This document shows positions 8,044 through 16,020 of a stretch of DNA of 42,540 nt, one piece after another. Made by a program: the position numbers and the translations under genes. Under the pieces are notes generated by a model, which searched no databases, was not told the origin of the DNA, and was given only the letters and a program-made list of their open reading frames with translations. The stretch is taken from contig JAOIRP010000004.1 of assembly GCA_028221385.1 (NCBI GenBank), forward strand, positions 1-42,540, read 5' to 3'. This DNA comes from Candidatus Pelagibacter sp. (GTDB lineage: Bacteria; Pseudomonadota; Alphaproteobacteria; Pelagibacterales; Pelagibacteraceae). The stretch's first letter is position 1. Each line of letters opens with the position of its first letter.

Positions 8044-8597
8044 TAATTACCTAACCATTTTATTCCACAGCCCATACTCGGGATCTGTTCATTAGGCCCT
8101 TTGTTTGTTTCGGCAATTTGCTTCATGGCTTTATACAAATCACTCTCACCAGCTCTAACTGGTTTTAAATCTTTTAATTCTCTAATTCTCCCTCTGTACT
8201 GTAATTCCAAATTTTTATTATAACCAAAAAAATCTGGGGTACACACAGCACCATATTTTTTAGCGATTTCCTGGGTTTCATCGATTAGGTAAGGAAAATT
8301 AAAGTTATTATTTTTTGAAAATTTGATCATATTATCAAATGAGTCATCTGGATAATTAATTGGATCATTAGAACATATTGCCAATGAATTAATTTCTATT
8401 TCTTTTAAATTTTTGCAATCTGCAACAATGTCATCAATAATAGCCTTAACATAAGGGCAATGATTGCATATAAACATTATCAATGTTCCATTTTCACCCT
8501 TAAAGTCATTTAATTTGATATTTTCATTGTCAGTTGATTTTAATTCAAAATCTATTGCAGATTTTCCGAAATCACATATTGGAGTTTTTAATGGCAT
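8043..8597 (-). CDS. Thioredoxin-fold redoxin (AhpC/TSA-like)
   Basis: This 184-residue thioredoxin-fold protein has a CNHC active site at 44-47 in the motif MFICNHCPYVKA, followed by the cis-Pro region GAVCTPDFFGY. This matches the common bacterial 'thioredoxin family protein' with a CxxC near the N terminus. It has no signal peptide, so it probably works in the cytoplasm as a peroxiredoxin or disulfide reductase. The first gene of a leftward pair with the GT4 gene, it is divergent from the gamma-carbonic-anhydrase-like gene with only 20 bases between starts. Confidence 0.85.
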   Translation of the reverse strand: MPLKTPICDFGKSAIDFELKSTDNENIKLNDFKGENGTLIMFICNHCPYVKAIIDDIVADCKNLKEIEINSLAICSNDPINYPDDSFDNMIKFSKNNNFNFPYLIDETQEIAKKYGAVCTPDFFGYNKNLELQYRGRIRELKDLKPVRAGESDLYKAMKQIAETNKGPNEQIPSMGCGIKWLGN

Positions 8598-8608
8598 ACT
8601 GTTATAAT
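8579..8608 (+). promoter_or_regulatory. Possible promoter for the gamma-carbonic-anhydrase-like gene
   Basis: A perfect -10 hexamer, TATAAT (8603-8608), lies 9 bases before the ATG at 8618. TTGGAG (8579-8584) sits 18 bases upstream as a possible -35. The message would have almost no leader. Part of the promoter would lie inside the start of the divergent redoxin gene. Confidence 0.4.
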
Positions 8609-8617
8609 ATATAAGTT

Positions 8618-9130
8618 ATGTTTTATGATTTGGAAAATAAAAAAGTAAAAAGTGCAGGTGAAAACTGGGCTGCACCCAATGCTTCAATAATTGGAGATAT
8701 TACTTTAGAGAAAAACACAAGCATATGGTTTAATGCAACATTAAGAGGTGATGTTGAAAATATCCATGTAGGTGAAGGCTCCAATGTTCAGGATGGAAGT
8801 GTTTTGCATACGGACCCTGGATATCCATTACAAATTGGCAAGGATGTAACAATTGGTCATTTGGTAATGCTTCATGGATGTACTATTGGAAGCAACAGTC
8901 TAATTGGAATAGGCGCTGTTATTCTAAATGGGGCGAAGATAGGAAAAAACTGTATAATTGGTGCAAATGCATTAGTAACTGAAAATAAAGAAATAGAGGA
9001 CAATTCTCTTGTTTTGGGCTCACCAGGAAAATTTATTCGAAAAATAACAAGCGAAGAAGTAAAATTGATAACTGAAAACGCAATACATTATCAAGAAAAT
9101 TGGAAAAAATACTCTAAGTCAATATTTTAA
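8618..9130 (+). CDS. Gamma-carbonic-anhydrase family protein (YrdA/PaaY-like hexapeptide repeat)
   Basis: This 170-residue left-handed beta-helix protein has many hexapeptide repeats (IIGDITLEKNTSIW, IGKDVTIGHLVMLHG, IGIGAVILNGAKIG). The likely zinc ligands of the gamma-carbonic-anhydrase family are H64 (VLHTD), H81 and H86 (GHLVMLHG). Such proteins form trimers with metal at the subunit interface; YrdA/PaaY members have carbonic anhydrase or thioesterase activity, and the true activity often stays unknown. The length is standard. The stop is followed 4 bases later by the next gene, so they are probably cotranscribed. Confidence 0.88.
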   Translation: MFYDLENKKVKSAGENWAAPNASIIGDITLEKNTSIWFNATLRGDVENIHVGEGSNVQDGSVLHTDPGYPLQIGKDVTIGHLVMLHGCTIGSNSLIGIGAVILNGAKIGKNCIIGANALVTENKEIEDNSLVLGSPGKFIRKITSEEVKLITENAIHYQENWKKYSKSIF

Positions 9131-9133
9131 ATT

Positions 9134-9946
9134 ATGAGTTTCGAAAATAATTTAAGATCAATATCTGAACTTTATAAAACTGATAAATTAGAACATGGTT
9201 ATATTGAAATTTATGATTCATATTTTAAAGATCTAAAAAATAAAGAGCTAAAAGTTCTAGAGATTGGAGTTGCTGATGGAAAATCTTTATTAACTTGGTC
9301 AGATTATTTTAAAAATTCTACTATTATTGGAATAGATATTCATAAGATAGATATTAAAGAAAAAAAATTAGATAGGAAAAATATTAAAGTTCATCAAGGA
9401 TCACAAAGTGATGAAAAATTTATTAAAGAAATAATAAATATTTATGGTGAATTTGATATAGTAATTGATGATGGCAGTCATCTTTCAAAAGATGTAAAAA
9501 AAAGTTTTCACTTACTTTTCCCATATTTAGCAAAAAATGGTTTGTATGCAGTAGAAGATATGCAAACGAGTTACAATCATTTTTTTGGAGGAAATCCTTT
9601 TGATCTAAAATACTCAAATTCCCATATGAATTTTTTTAAACATTTGACAGATAGATTAAATTATCAAGAAATTGCCAATCCTTTTTATATTTCCAATAAG
9701 TATGACTCTTTAATTACGAATATTTCATTTTATCATAATTTAGTTTTTGTAAGAAAGGGAGCAAATGATATTTTAAGCAAGGAAGTCTTAAATCATTCTT
9801 ATGAAGACATGAAGTTTAAAGAAAAATCTTCTAGAACAGGCAAATCATTAAAATATTATTTAAAATATAAGATTATTTATAAGGTCTACACTTATTGCTT
9901 TATGATTTTTAATTTAATTAAAAGATTACTTTTACTTAGATTTTAA
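9134..9946 (+). CDS. TylF/CmcI-like SAM-dependent methyltransferase, paralogue of 4778-5593
   Basis: This 270-residue protein has the same architecture as the 4778-5593 product: LEIGVADGKSL at 42-52, IIGIDIH, and DDGSH at 112-116, followed by YAVEDMQTSY where the paralogue has LMVEDTHTSY. The C-terminal 35 residues are hydrophobic and basic (CFMIFNLIKRLLLLRF) and may bind the membrane, a feature the paralogue lacks. It follows the gamma-carbonic-anhydrase-like gene by 3 bases. It is probably an O-methyltransferase acting on a sugar or lipid-linked glycan; the substrate is unknown. Confidence 0.75.
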   Translation: MSFENNLRSISELYKTDKLEHGYIEIYDSYFKDLKNKELKVLEIGVADGKSLLTWSDYFKNSTIIGIDIHKIDIKEKKLDRKNIKVHQGSQSDEKFIKEIINIYGEFDIVIDDGSHLSKDVKKSFHLLFPYLAKNGLYAVEDMQTSYNHFFGGNPFDLKYSNSHMNFFKHLTDRLNYQEIANPFYISNKYDSLITNISFYHNLVFVRKGANDILSKEVLNHSYEDMKFKEKSSRTGKSLKYYLKYKIIYKVYTYCFMIFNLIKRLLLLRF

Positions 9947-9955
9947 TTGCCTAAA

Positions 9956-10555
9956 TTAAGGTACCAACCAAGCATCTTTATTGTTTTCTAAGTTAAATCT
10001 TGCTCTTCTATGACCTTTGGCTGCTAAATAAAGCCATTCAATAGATTTTATTTTACACTGGATGACAGTAAAGTTTTTATATCCCACTTCGCTTTGATCC
10101 ATAGTGAATTCAAAATTATCTAATTCTGGTTTTAACCCAGATGTTGGTATATCAGATTCTGTTCCTGGCCCATTATTAACCAAATAACACTTTCTACTCA
10201 TGTGTCCAGTTTTTAACCAAGACTCTTTTGTAACATCATTATTGTGATTAACAGCACACTCAACTTTTAATCTTACTTGAATCTTTTCTTCCTTATCATA
10301 AAAAAGCATTGCTGCATTTTGGTTTTTTTTTAATTTTTCAATTTTATCAGATCTGATGTCGCTGTGAAATTGGATTGTATTATTTTGCTGTTCTATTTTT
10401 CTAAGCACAACAATTCTTCCATCAAAATTAGATTGGTCACCACAAATGAAAGTTGGTATTCTAAATTGTGAGCCTCGATTAGTTACTGCATCTTCTAGCA
10501 TTAACCAGATCTTCTTCTTTATTTCATTAAAATCTTCGTAGTATGCTGGTTGCAT
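9956..10555 (-). CDS. Pyridoxamine 5'-phosphate oxidase-like FMN-binding protein
   Basis: This 199-residue split-barrel flavoprotein has an RIVVLRKI strand, FHSDIRSDKIEKLKKNQNAAMLFYD (the FMN-phosphate region) and the C-terminal signature EWLYLAAKGHRRARF, typical of the PNPOx-like group in which RxxF closes the FMN site. True PdxH enzymes end with a different RLxP motif, so classical PNP oxidase activity is uncertain. It lies 6 bases downstream of the beta-hydroxyacid dehydrogenase gene on the same strand, suggesting cotranscription. It converges with the methyltransferase at 9134-9946. Confidence 0.8.
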   Translation of the reverse strand: MQPAYYEDFNEIKKKIWLMLEDAVTNRGSQFRIPTFICGDQSNFDGRIVVLRKIEQQNNTIQFHSDIRSDKIEKLKKNQNAAMLFYDKEEKIQVRLKVECAVNHNNDVTKESWLKTGHMSRKCYLVNNGPGTESDIPTSGLKPELDNFEFTMDQSEVGYKNFTVIQCKIKSIEWLYLAAKGHRRARFNLENNKDAWLVP

Positions 10556-10561
10556 ACAATG

Positions 10562-11431
10562 CTACTTTCTAAATCTTTTAATTAAACTCGATGTATCCCA
10601 ACGGTTACCACCCATTCCCTGAACTTCACCATAATATTTATCAATTAGTTCAGTAACAGGCAATAAAGAGCCATTATTTTTAGCCTCATCCATTGCAATT
10701 TTAAGATCTTTTCTCATCCAATCTACAGCAAAACCAAAATCAAACTTATCATCAATCATTGTTTTGTATCTGTTTTCCATTTGCCAAGATTGAGCAGCTC
10801 CTTTTGATATTACCTCAATTACATCTTCCATATTTAATCCTGCTTTCATTCCAAAATTAATAGCCTCAGATAAACCTTGAACCAAGCCTGCAATACAAAT
10901 TTGATTAACCATTTTTGCTAGTTGACCATTACCTGGCCCACCAAGTAATTTCATTTTTTTACTATAACAATCTATTTTATCTTTAGCCTTGTCAAAGTCA
11001 GCTTGATCACCACCTATCATAACAGTTAAAGCACCATTTTCAGCTCCAGCTTGACCACCTGAGACAGGAGCATCTAAAGATCCAAAGCCATTTTTTTTCG
11101 CGTGATCATTTATCTCTCTTGCAATAGTTGCAGAGGCTGTAGTGTTATCAATATATACAGCTCCCTTTTTAATTGTTTTAAAAATCCCATTATCTCCAAA
11201 AGTTACTTCTCTAAGGTCATTATCATTTCCAACACATGTAAATATATAATCTGCACCCTCAGCAGCTTTAGCTGGAGTGTCTGCTTTAGAACCTTTGTAT
11301 TCTTTTATCCATTTATCAGCTTTTGATGAAGTTCTATTATAAACAGTTACATTGTGACCAGCTTTTGATATATAACCAGCCATTGGATAACCCATGACAC
11401 CAAGACCAATGAAAGCAACATTACAAGACAT
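10562..11431 (-). CDS. Beta-hydroxyacid dehydrogenase (3-hydroxyisobutyrate / tartronate-semialdehyde reductase family)
   Basis: This 289-residue NAD(P)-dependent enzyme has the Rossmann motif GLGVMG at 9-14, the substrate-binding DAPVSGGQAGAENG segment and the catalytic Lys at K173 in GNGQLAKMVNQ. NRTSSK after the second strand suggests NADP(H) preference (Arg/Ser rather than Asp). Family members act on 3-hydroxyisobutyrate, tartronate semialdehyde, glyoxylate or succinic semialdehyde. No neighbour fixes the substrate. It is the first gene of a leftward pair with the PNPOx-like gene and is divergent from the MFS gene with a 14-base gap; AGGA on its own strand precedes the ATG. Confidence 0.88.
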   Translation of the reverse strand: MSCNVAFIGLGVMGYPMAGYISKAGHNVTVYNRTSSKADKWIKEYKGSKADTPAKAAEGADYIFTCVGNDNDLREVTFGDNGIFKTIKKGAVYIDNTTASATIAREINDHAKKNGFGSLDAPVSGGQAGAENGALTVMIGGDQADFDKAKDKIDCYSKKMKLLGGPGNGQLAKMVNQICIAGLVQGLSEAINFGMKAGLNMEDVIEVISKGAAQSWQMENRYKTMIDDKFDFGFAVDWMRKDLKIAMDEAKNNGSLLPVTELIDKYYGEVQGMGGNRWDTSSLIKRFRK

Positions 11432-11445
11432 AATTTATATTTCCT

Positions 11446-12654
11446 ATGTTTAAAAGTTTGAATTTTAAAGTAATTTTATTTGGATTTATCTTTACATTTT
11501 TTTCTAGTTTTGGACAGAGTTTTTTTATTGGATTGTTCAATTCAAGTATAAGGGAAACACTTTCTATATCTCATGGACAATTTGGATCAATTTATGCATC
11601 TGCAACATTGTTAAGTAGCTTTATATTAGTTTGGATTGGTAAAAAGATAGATGATATGAATATCTTAAGGTTTTCCTCCTATGTGATTATTTTGTTGGCA
11701 ATTTCCTGTTTTTTATTTTCAAAAATTTCATCAATAATTTTTTTATTTTTTGCAATTTTTCTAATGAGACTATCAGGACAGGGTTTAATGTCACACACTG
11801 CAACTACTACTATTTCAAGATACTTTGAAAAAACTAGAGGTAGAGCTTTAAGCACAACATGGTTAGGGCTGTCCTTGGCAGAATTTATTCTTCCTTTATT
11901 GATAGTTTTTTTGTTAACTATAACTGAATGGAGAAGTATCTGGTTATCTATTTCGGTCCTGATAATTTTAGTGTTACCTATGATATCATTTTATTTAGTA
12001 AAAAATGTTAATCTAGATTCACGAGAAAACTTGATAAATGAGGAAAAAAACCAAAAAGAAATTAAACAATGGAAACGCATAGAGGTCCTTAAGGATTATA
12101 GATTTTATATAGTTTGTTTAAATATGTTGGCAATGCCATGGATTGCTACAGGAACTTTTGTTTATCAATCTTTTATAGTATCGTCAAAAGGTTGGGGACC
12201 TTACGTCATTGCACAATCGTTTATGGTTTACTCAATTTTATCTGTTGCAACTTTATTTTTCTCTGGTTTTTTAATTGATAAGTATAGTAGTCGAAGACTA
12301 TTAATTTACATGAATATACCTTTGCTATTGTCCACTTTTGTACTTTTTTATTTTAATAGTCCAATTTCATCATTTGTCTTTCTTGGTTTAATTGGGATAT
12401 CAAATGGTCTTGCTAACGTTTTAGGTTCTTCTACTTGGGCAGAAATTTATGGGGTAAAGTATATAGGGTCAATTAAAGCTTTAACTACTGCTTTAATGGT
12501 TTTTTCTACCGCTTTTGGAACTGCATTGTTTGGTTTTTTAATAGATAATAGTTACTCCATAGAACAAATTGCTTTGGTCTCTGGTTTTTACATTTTAATA
12601 GCAACAATTTCTCTCCTTTTTATAAGAAATAGACTTAATCCAAATTATATTTAA
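11446..12654 (+). CDS. Major facilitator superfamily transporter
   Basis: This 402-residue protein has about 12 membrane helices in two six-helix halves separated by a charged cytoplasmic loop around residues 188-215 (NLINEEKNQKEIKQWKR). The MFS signature after helix 2 appears in weak form as GKKIDDMNILR, and in the second half as DKYSSRRLL. The pattern resembles the oxalate/formate or monocarboxylate antiporter-like group, but the substrate cannot be named. It is monocistronic or read together with rpoZ 43 bases downstream. Confidence 0.85.
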   Translation: MFKSLNFKVILFGFIFTFFSSFGQSFFIGLFNSSIRETLSISHGQFGSIYASATLLSSFILVWIGKKIDDMNILRFSSYVIILLAISCFLFSKISSIIFLFFAIFLMRLSGQGLMSHTATTTISRYFEKTRGRALSTTWLGLSLAEFILPLLIVFLLTITEWRSIWLSISVLIILVLPMISFYLVKNVNLDSRENLINEEKNQKEIKQWKRIEVLKDYRFYIVCLNMLAMPWIATGTFVYQSFIVSSKGWGPYVIAQSFMVYSILSVATLFFSGFLIDKYSSRRLLIYMNIPLLLSTFVLFYFNSPISSFVFLGLIGISNGLANVLGSSTWAEIYGVKYIGSIKALTTALMVFSTAFGTALFGFLIDNSYSIEQIALVSGFYILIATISLLFIRNRLNPNYI

Positions 12655-12697
12655 AATTCTCCTTGATTTTCAGTAAGCCACTGTGTAGATAATGCGC

Positions 12698-13237
12698 ATG
12701 GCTAGAGTAACTGTAGAAGATTGCATAGATAAAGTAGATAGTCCTTACGAACTAGTATTGGTAGCAAAAGAAAGAGCAGTACAATTAAATTCTGGTCTAG
12801 AGCCAACATTAGAAAGAGATAAAGACAAAAATACAGTAATAGCTCTTAGAGAAATTGCAGAAGAAAACATCAAGGTTGCTGACTTAACAGAGAGTGCTAT
12901 TTATAAGCTTAGACAACACGTTGAGCAAGTGGATGATGGCAATGAAGATGATGAAGTAGTAGGAGATGATTTTGAAAGTATGTACAAAGGAGAAATTTCA
13001 AAAAGTGGAACTCCAATTTTACCATCTAAAAGAGCAAGAAAAATTCCTGAAAAAATCCAAGTATCTCCAGATGATTTAGAGGAATTAACAGCCAAAGCTG
13101 AACCAGAAGTAGATGTTGACCCAGAGTTAGAGGTTGCTTCTGAGGAGCCGGAAGTTTCATTAGAACAAATCTCAGAAGCGGAGACAGAAGCAGAAACTGA
13201 TGATACTACGCCAGAAGATACTGAAGCTAATAGTTAA
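12698..13237 (+). CDS. rpoZ: RNA polymerase omega subunit with long acidic C-terminal tail
   Basis: The product begins [20 protein letters not shown], the standard omega start, with the conserved helix region ([27 protein letters not shown]). ATG 12698 gives 179 residues; an in-frame ATG at 12692 adds two. Omega binds beta-prime and aids its folding and assembly. Typical omega proteins have 70-130 residues. Here about 100 extra residues follow the core, and the last 60 are dominated by Glu and Asp. The stop overlaps the convergent CoA-transferase stop. The family is certain; the role of the tail is unknown. Confidence 0.93.
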   Translation: MARVTVEDCIDKVDSPYELVLVAKERAVQLNSGLEPTLERDKDKNTVIALREIAEENIKVADLTESAIYKLRQHVEQVDDGNEDDEVVGDDFESMYKGEISKSGTPILPSKRARKIPEKIQVSPDDLEELTAKAEPEVDVDPELEVASEEPEVSLEQISEAETEAETDDTTPEDTEANS

Positions 13238-14379
13238 TTATTAAATTCTTCTAAAATTTTTTTTCGATGTTCATCCAAGTCAGGAATGTCCCCGCGAGTT
13301 TTTTCATCTTTATAAGCAGACATTTTTATTGGGTTTCCAGCTAATTTGAAATCACCAATAACTTTATGATGCGCTTTAACAATCATATTTCTAGACTCAA
13401 CTTGTGGGTTTTCAACAGCCTCTTTAATATTAAATATAGGTCCACATGGAATTTTTTCTTTTTCCATTATACTTACCCATTCACCAGTATCTTTTAATAA
13501 AAGCTTATCTTCTAAAATTTTTTTTAATTCATCCATATTTTGAGATCTTGATAAATTTGTATTAAATTTTGAGTCTTTATAAATTTCTGAAACATTTAAA
13601 ACATTACATAATTTTTCAAATAATTTATCATTACCTGCTGCAATAATTATGTAACTATCTTTAGTTTTAAAAGCTTCAAAAGGAGCAATAGATGGGTGAC
13701 GAGAACCCATTGGTTTTGGTATTTCATTTTTTGAAAGATATCTTGCAATTGCATTTTCTAAAATTGCAATTTGACAATCTAGCATTGAAACATCAATAAA
13801 CATTCCTTTGCCAGTTTTTTCCCTATCATAAAGAGCCGCATTAATTCCAATAGTCGTAAATAGTCCTGCAGTAATATCTCCAATAGAAGTACCAACTCTT
13901 GTTGGTTCTGAGTTCGGTTGACCTGTTACACTCATCAATCCCCCCATTCCTTGAACAACCATATCATAAGCGGGTAATTCTTTTAAAGGTCCCGTTTGTC
14001 CAAATCCTGATGCAGATGCATAAATTAATTTAGGATACTTTTCACAAATATCTTTCCAGCCATAACCCCATTTTTCTAATGTACCTGGTTTAAAATTTTC
14101 AACTAGAATATCTGCTTTAGCTAAAATTTTTTCAAAAATTTTTTTATCATCAGTATTTTTTAAATTTAGTGCAATACTTTCTTTACCTCTATTAAGTGAC
14201 ATAAAGTATGCTGAGTAATCTTCTATAAAGGGACCAAATTTTCTAGAGTCATCTCCAGTCTCTGGTGCCTCAACTTTAATTATTCTTGCACCTAAATCTG
14301 AGAGCATCATGGTACAATAAGGCCCGACTAAAACTCTAGTTAAATCAAGAACTAATAGGTTTTTTAAAGGTCCATCCAT
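13234..14379 (-). CDS. Class III (CaiB/BaiF family) CoA-transferase
   Basis: This 381-residue enzyme has the family features: an [21 protein letters not shown] start, [21 protein letters not shown], and the likely catalytic Asp D139 in [12 protein letters not shown], which would form the aspartyl-CoA anhydride. These enzymes move CoA between organic acids (formyl-, succinyl-, carnitinyl-, mesaconyl-CoA and others). It is divergent from the TRAP transporter genes across an 85-base gap with a promoter, so it may activate the imported acid. The specific acid cannot be read from sequence. Confidence 0.9.
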   Translation of the reverse strand: MDGPLKNLLVLDLTRVLVGPYCTMMLSDLGARIIKVEAPETGDDSRKFGPFIEDYSAYFMSLNRGKESIALNLKNTDDKKIFEKILAKADILVENFKPGTLEKWGYGWKDICEKYPKLIYASASGFGQTGPLKELPAYDMVVQGMGGLMSVTGQPNSEPTRVGTSIGDITAGLFTTIGINAALYDREKTGKGMFIDVSMLDCQIAILENAIARYLSKNEIPKPMGSRHPSIAPFEAFKTKDSYIIIAAGNDKLFEKLCNVLNVSEIYKDSKFNTNLSRSQNMDELKKILEDKLLLKDTGEWVSIMEKEKIPCGPIFNIKEAVENPQVESRNMIVKAHHKVIGDFKLAGNPIKMSAYKDEKTRGDIPDLDEHRKKILEEFNN

Positions 14380-14402
14380 ATTTATACAGTAATTTTGTAG
14401 TG

Positions 14403-14431
14403 TTGACTCTTACCAAGAACTTTAATTATAT
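14403..14431 (+). promoter_or_regulatory. Sigma-70-type promoter for dctP
   Basis: TTGACT (14403-14408) and TTATAT (14426-14431) are separated by exactly 17 bases. A Shine-Dalgarno AGAGAGG lies at 14451-14457, seven bases before the dctP ATG at 14465. It is the best-looking promoter in the window. Confidence 0.55.
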
Positions 14432-14464
14432 GCATCATTAAAATAACTAAAGAGAGGAAAAATA

Positions 14465-15475
14465 ATGTTTAAAAAAATATCTTTGTATTTCACAGCATTA
14501 GTTTTGGTTTTATCTACTGTTGGTTCTGCTTACGCAGTTACATTAAAAGCAAGTCACCAATGGCCAGGAACACCAAGAGCAGATGGATCTTTTGACCCAC
14601 GTCATGAGATGGTTCAAATTATTGCTGATGAGGTTAAAAAAGCTAATGTTGATATCGATATTAGAATTTACCCTGCAAAATCTTTATACAAACCTAAAGA
14701 ACAATGGAAACCAATGACTACTGGTCAACTAGATATTTCAGCTTTTCCATTAGGATATGCTTCGAAATTTCATCCTGAATTCAGTGCAACATTAATGCCT
14801 GGAACAGTTAAAAATCACGATCATGCATTGAGATTTAATAAGTCTCCAATGATGAAAGAGATAAAAAAGATCATCAATGATGCAGGTGTCGTTGTTTTAT
14901 CTGATGCTTGGTTAGGTGGTGGTTTTGCCTCAAAAACTAAATGTATTAGAAACCCTTCTGATGTTAAAGGACAAGTAATGAGAGCAGCTGGAAAAGCATT
15001 TAACCAAATGTTAGAAGGTGCAGGAGCAGGTATACAAAGTATGCCATCTTCAGAAATCTATACTGGTCTACAAACGGGTGTATTAACAGGTGCAAATACT
15101 AGTTCAGGAAGTTTTGTCAGTTACAAAATTTATGAACAAGTTAAATGTGCAACACCTCCAGGAAAATTTGGTTTATGGTTTATGTATGAACCAATCCTTA
15201 TGTCTAAGAAATCTTTTGATGCTTTAAGTAAAAAGCAACAAAAAGCGCTTATGAAAGCTGGAAAAAAAGCTGAGAAATATATGACAGCACAAGTAGCAAA
15301 TTTAGATAAAAAATTTGAGGATGCTTACAAAGCTGCTGGCGTAGAATTAGTATATATGTCTGAAGCAGATCATGCTGCATGGATAGAAATAGCTAAGAAA
15401 ACTTCTCATAAAGCATTTGCTGAGCAAGTACCAGGTGGTGCTAAGCTTATGGAAATGGCTTTAGCAGTTAAATAA
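14465..15475 (+). CDS. dctP: TRAP transporter solute-binding protein (DctP family)
   Basis: This 336-residue periplasmic receptor has a signal peptide cut at about residue 24 (GSAYA). The mature part has the DctP fold, with R173 in GQVMRAAG at the place where the family's conserved Arg salt-bridges the carboxylate of the ligand. GLQTGVLTGAN and the long C-terminal helices also fit. It captures an organic acid and feeds DctQM. A strong promoter and ribosome site precede it, and an attenuator-like hairpin follows, consistent with high expression relative to the membrane parts. The ligand is unknown; the malonyl-CoA decarboxylase downstream suggests a dicarboxylate. Confidence 0.92.
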   Translation: MFKKISLYFTALVLVLSTVGSAYAVTLKASHQWPGTPRADGSFDPRHEMVQIIADEVKKANVDIDIRIYPAKSLYKPKEQWKPMTTGQLDISAFPLGYASKFHPEFSATLMPGTVKNHDHALRFNKSPMMKEIKKIINDAGVVVLSDAWLGGGFASKTKCIRNPSDVKGQVMRAAGKAFNQMLEGAGAGIQSMPSSEIYTGLQTGVLTGANTSSGSFVSYKIYEQVKCATPPGKFGLWFMYEPILMSKKSFDALSKKQQKALMKAGKKAEKYMTAQVANLDKKFEDAYKAAGVELVYMSEADHAAWIEIAKKTSHKAFAEQVPGGAKLMEMALAVK

Positions 15476-15489
15476 AATAATATATAAAG

Positions 15490-15525
15490 AACCCCTATTT
15501 ATGAAGATAACTAGGGGTTTTTTTT
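15490..15525 (+). terminator. Rho-independent terminator/attenuator between dctP and dctQ
   Basis: The stem AACCCCTA (15490-15497) pairs perfectly with TAGGGGTT (15512-15519) across a 14-base loop. An unbroken T-tract runs from 15518 to 15525 and the dctQ ATG starts at 15526. The T-tract takes the place of a ribosome site. The arrangement mirrors the hairpin at 3383-3410. Confidence 0.9.
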
Positions 15526-16020
15526 ATGAAAAATAAATATCTTAATTTTTGTCATTATGCTTCTCAAGCTTGTGGTGCTTTTGCAGTAGGAGCTTTAATT
15601 CTATCTATTTTAGTAATTGTAGAACTTGTTTTTGAAAGATATTTTTTTCAACGTGCCATTACATGGCAAACTGAATTAGTTACAATGTTACTTGTTGCAT
15701 CTACCTTTATTGGAAGTGCTTATGTTTTAAGTGAAAAAGCTCATGTAAGCATGGAGTGGATTTATGATTTTTTATCAAAAAGAAATATTATTAAATTAAA
15801 GATTTTTACCTCATTTATAAGTTTAGGTTTTTTTTTAATACTATTTTATTTTGGTTTTTTGATGGTTGAAGAGGCTTTTGTTAAAAATTATACTACAGGA
15901 ACAGTTTGGGATCCTCCTTTGTGGATACCTTATTCTTCAATGTTAATAGGCTCAATATTAATGATACTTCAATATATTGCTGAGATAATTAAACTGTTTG
16001 ATGACGGAGATTTAAGATAA
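15526..16020 (+). CDS. dctQ: TRAP transporter small membrane subunit (DctQ)
   Basis: This 164-residue protein has four predicted membrane helices and the family's WQTELVTMLLVASTFIGSAYVL and HVSMEWIYDF segments. DctQ associates with DctM in the inner membrane and helps couple the receptor to sodium-driven uptake. The ATG immediately follows the upstream terminator T-tract. The stop shares a base with the dctM start (TAATG), giving translational coupling to the large subunit. Confidence 0.92.
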   Translation: MKNKYLNFCHYASQACGAFAVGALILSILVIVELVFERYFFQRAITWQTELVTMLLVASTFIGSAYVLSEKAHVSMEWIYDFLSKRNIIKLKIFTSFISLGFFLILFYFGFLMVEEAFVKNYTTGTVWDPPLWIPYSSMLIGSILMILQYIAEIIKLFDDGDLR

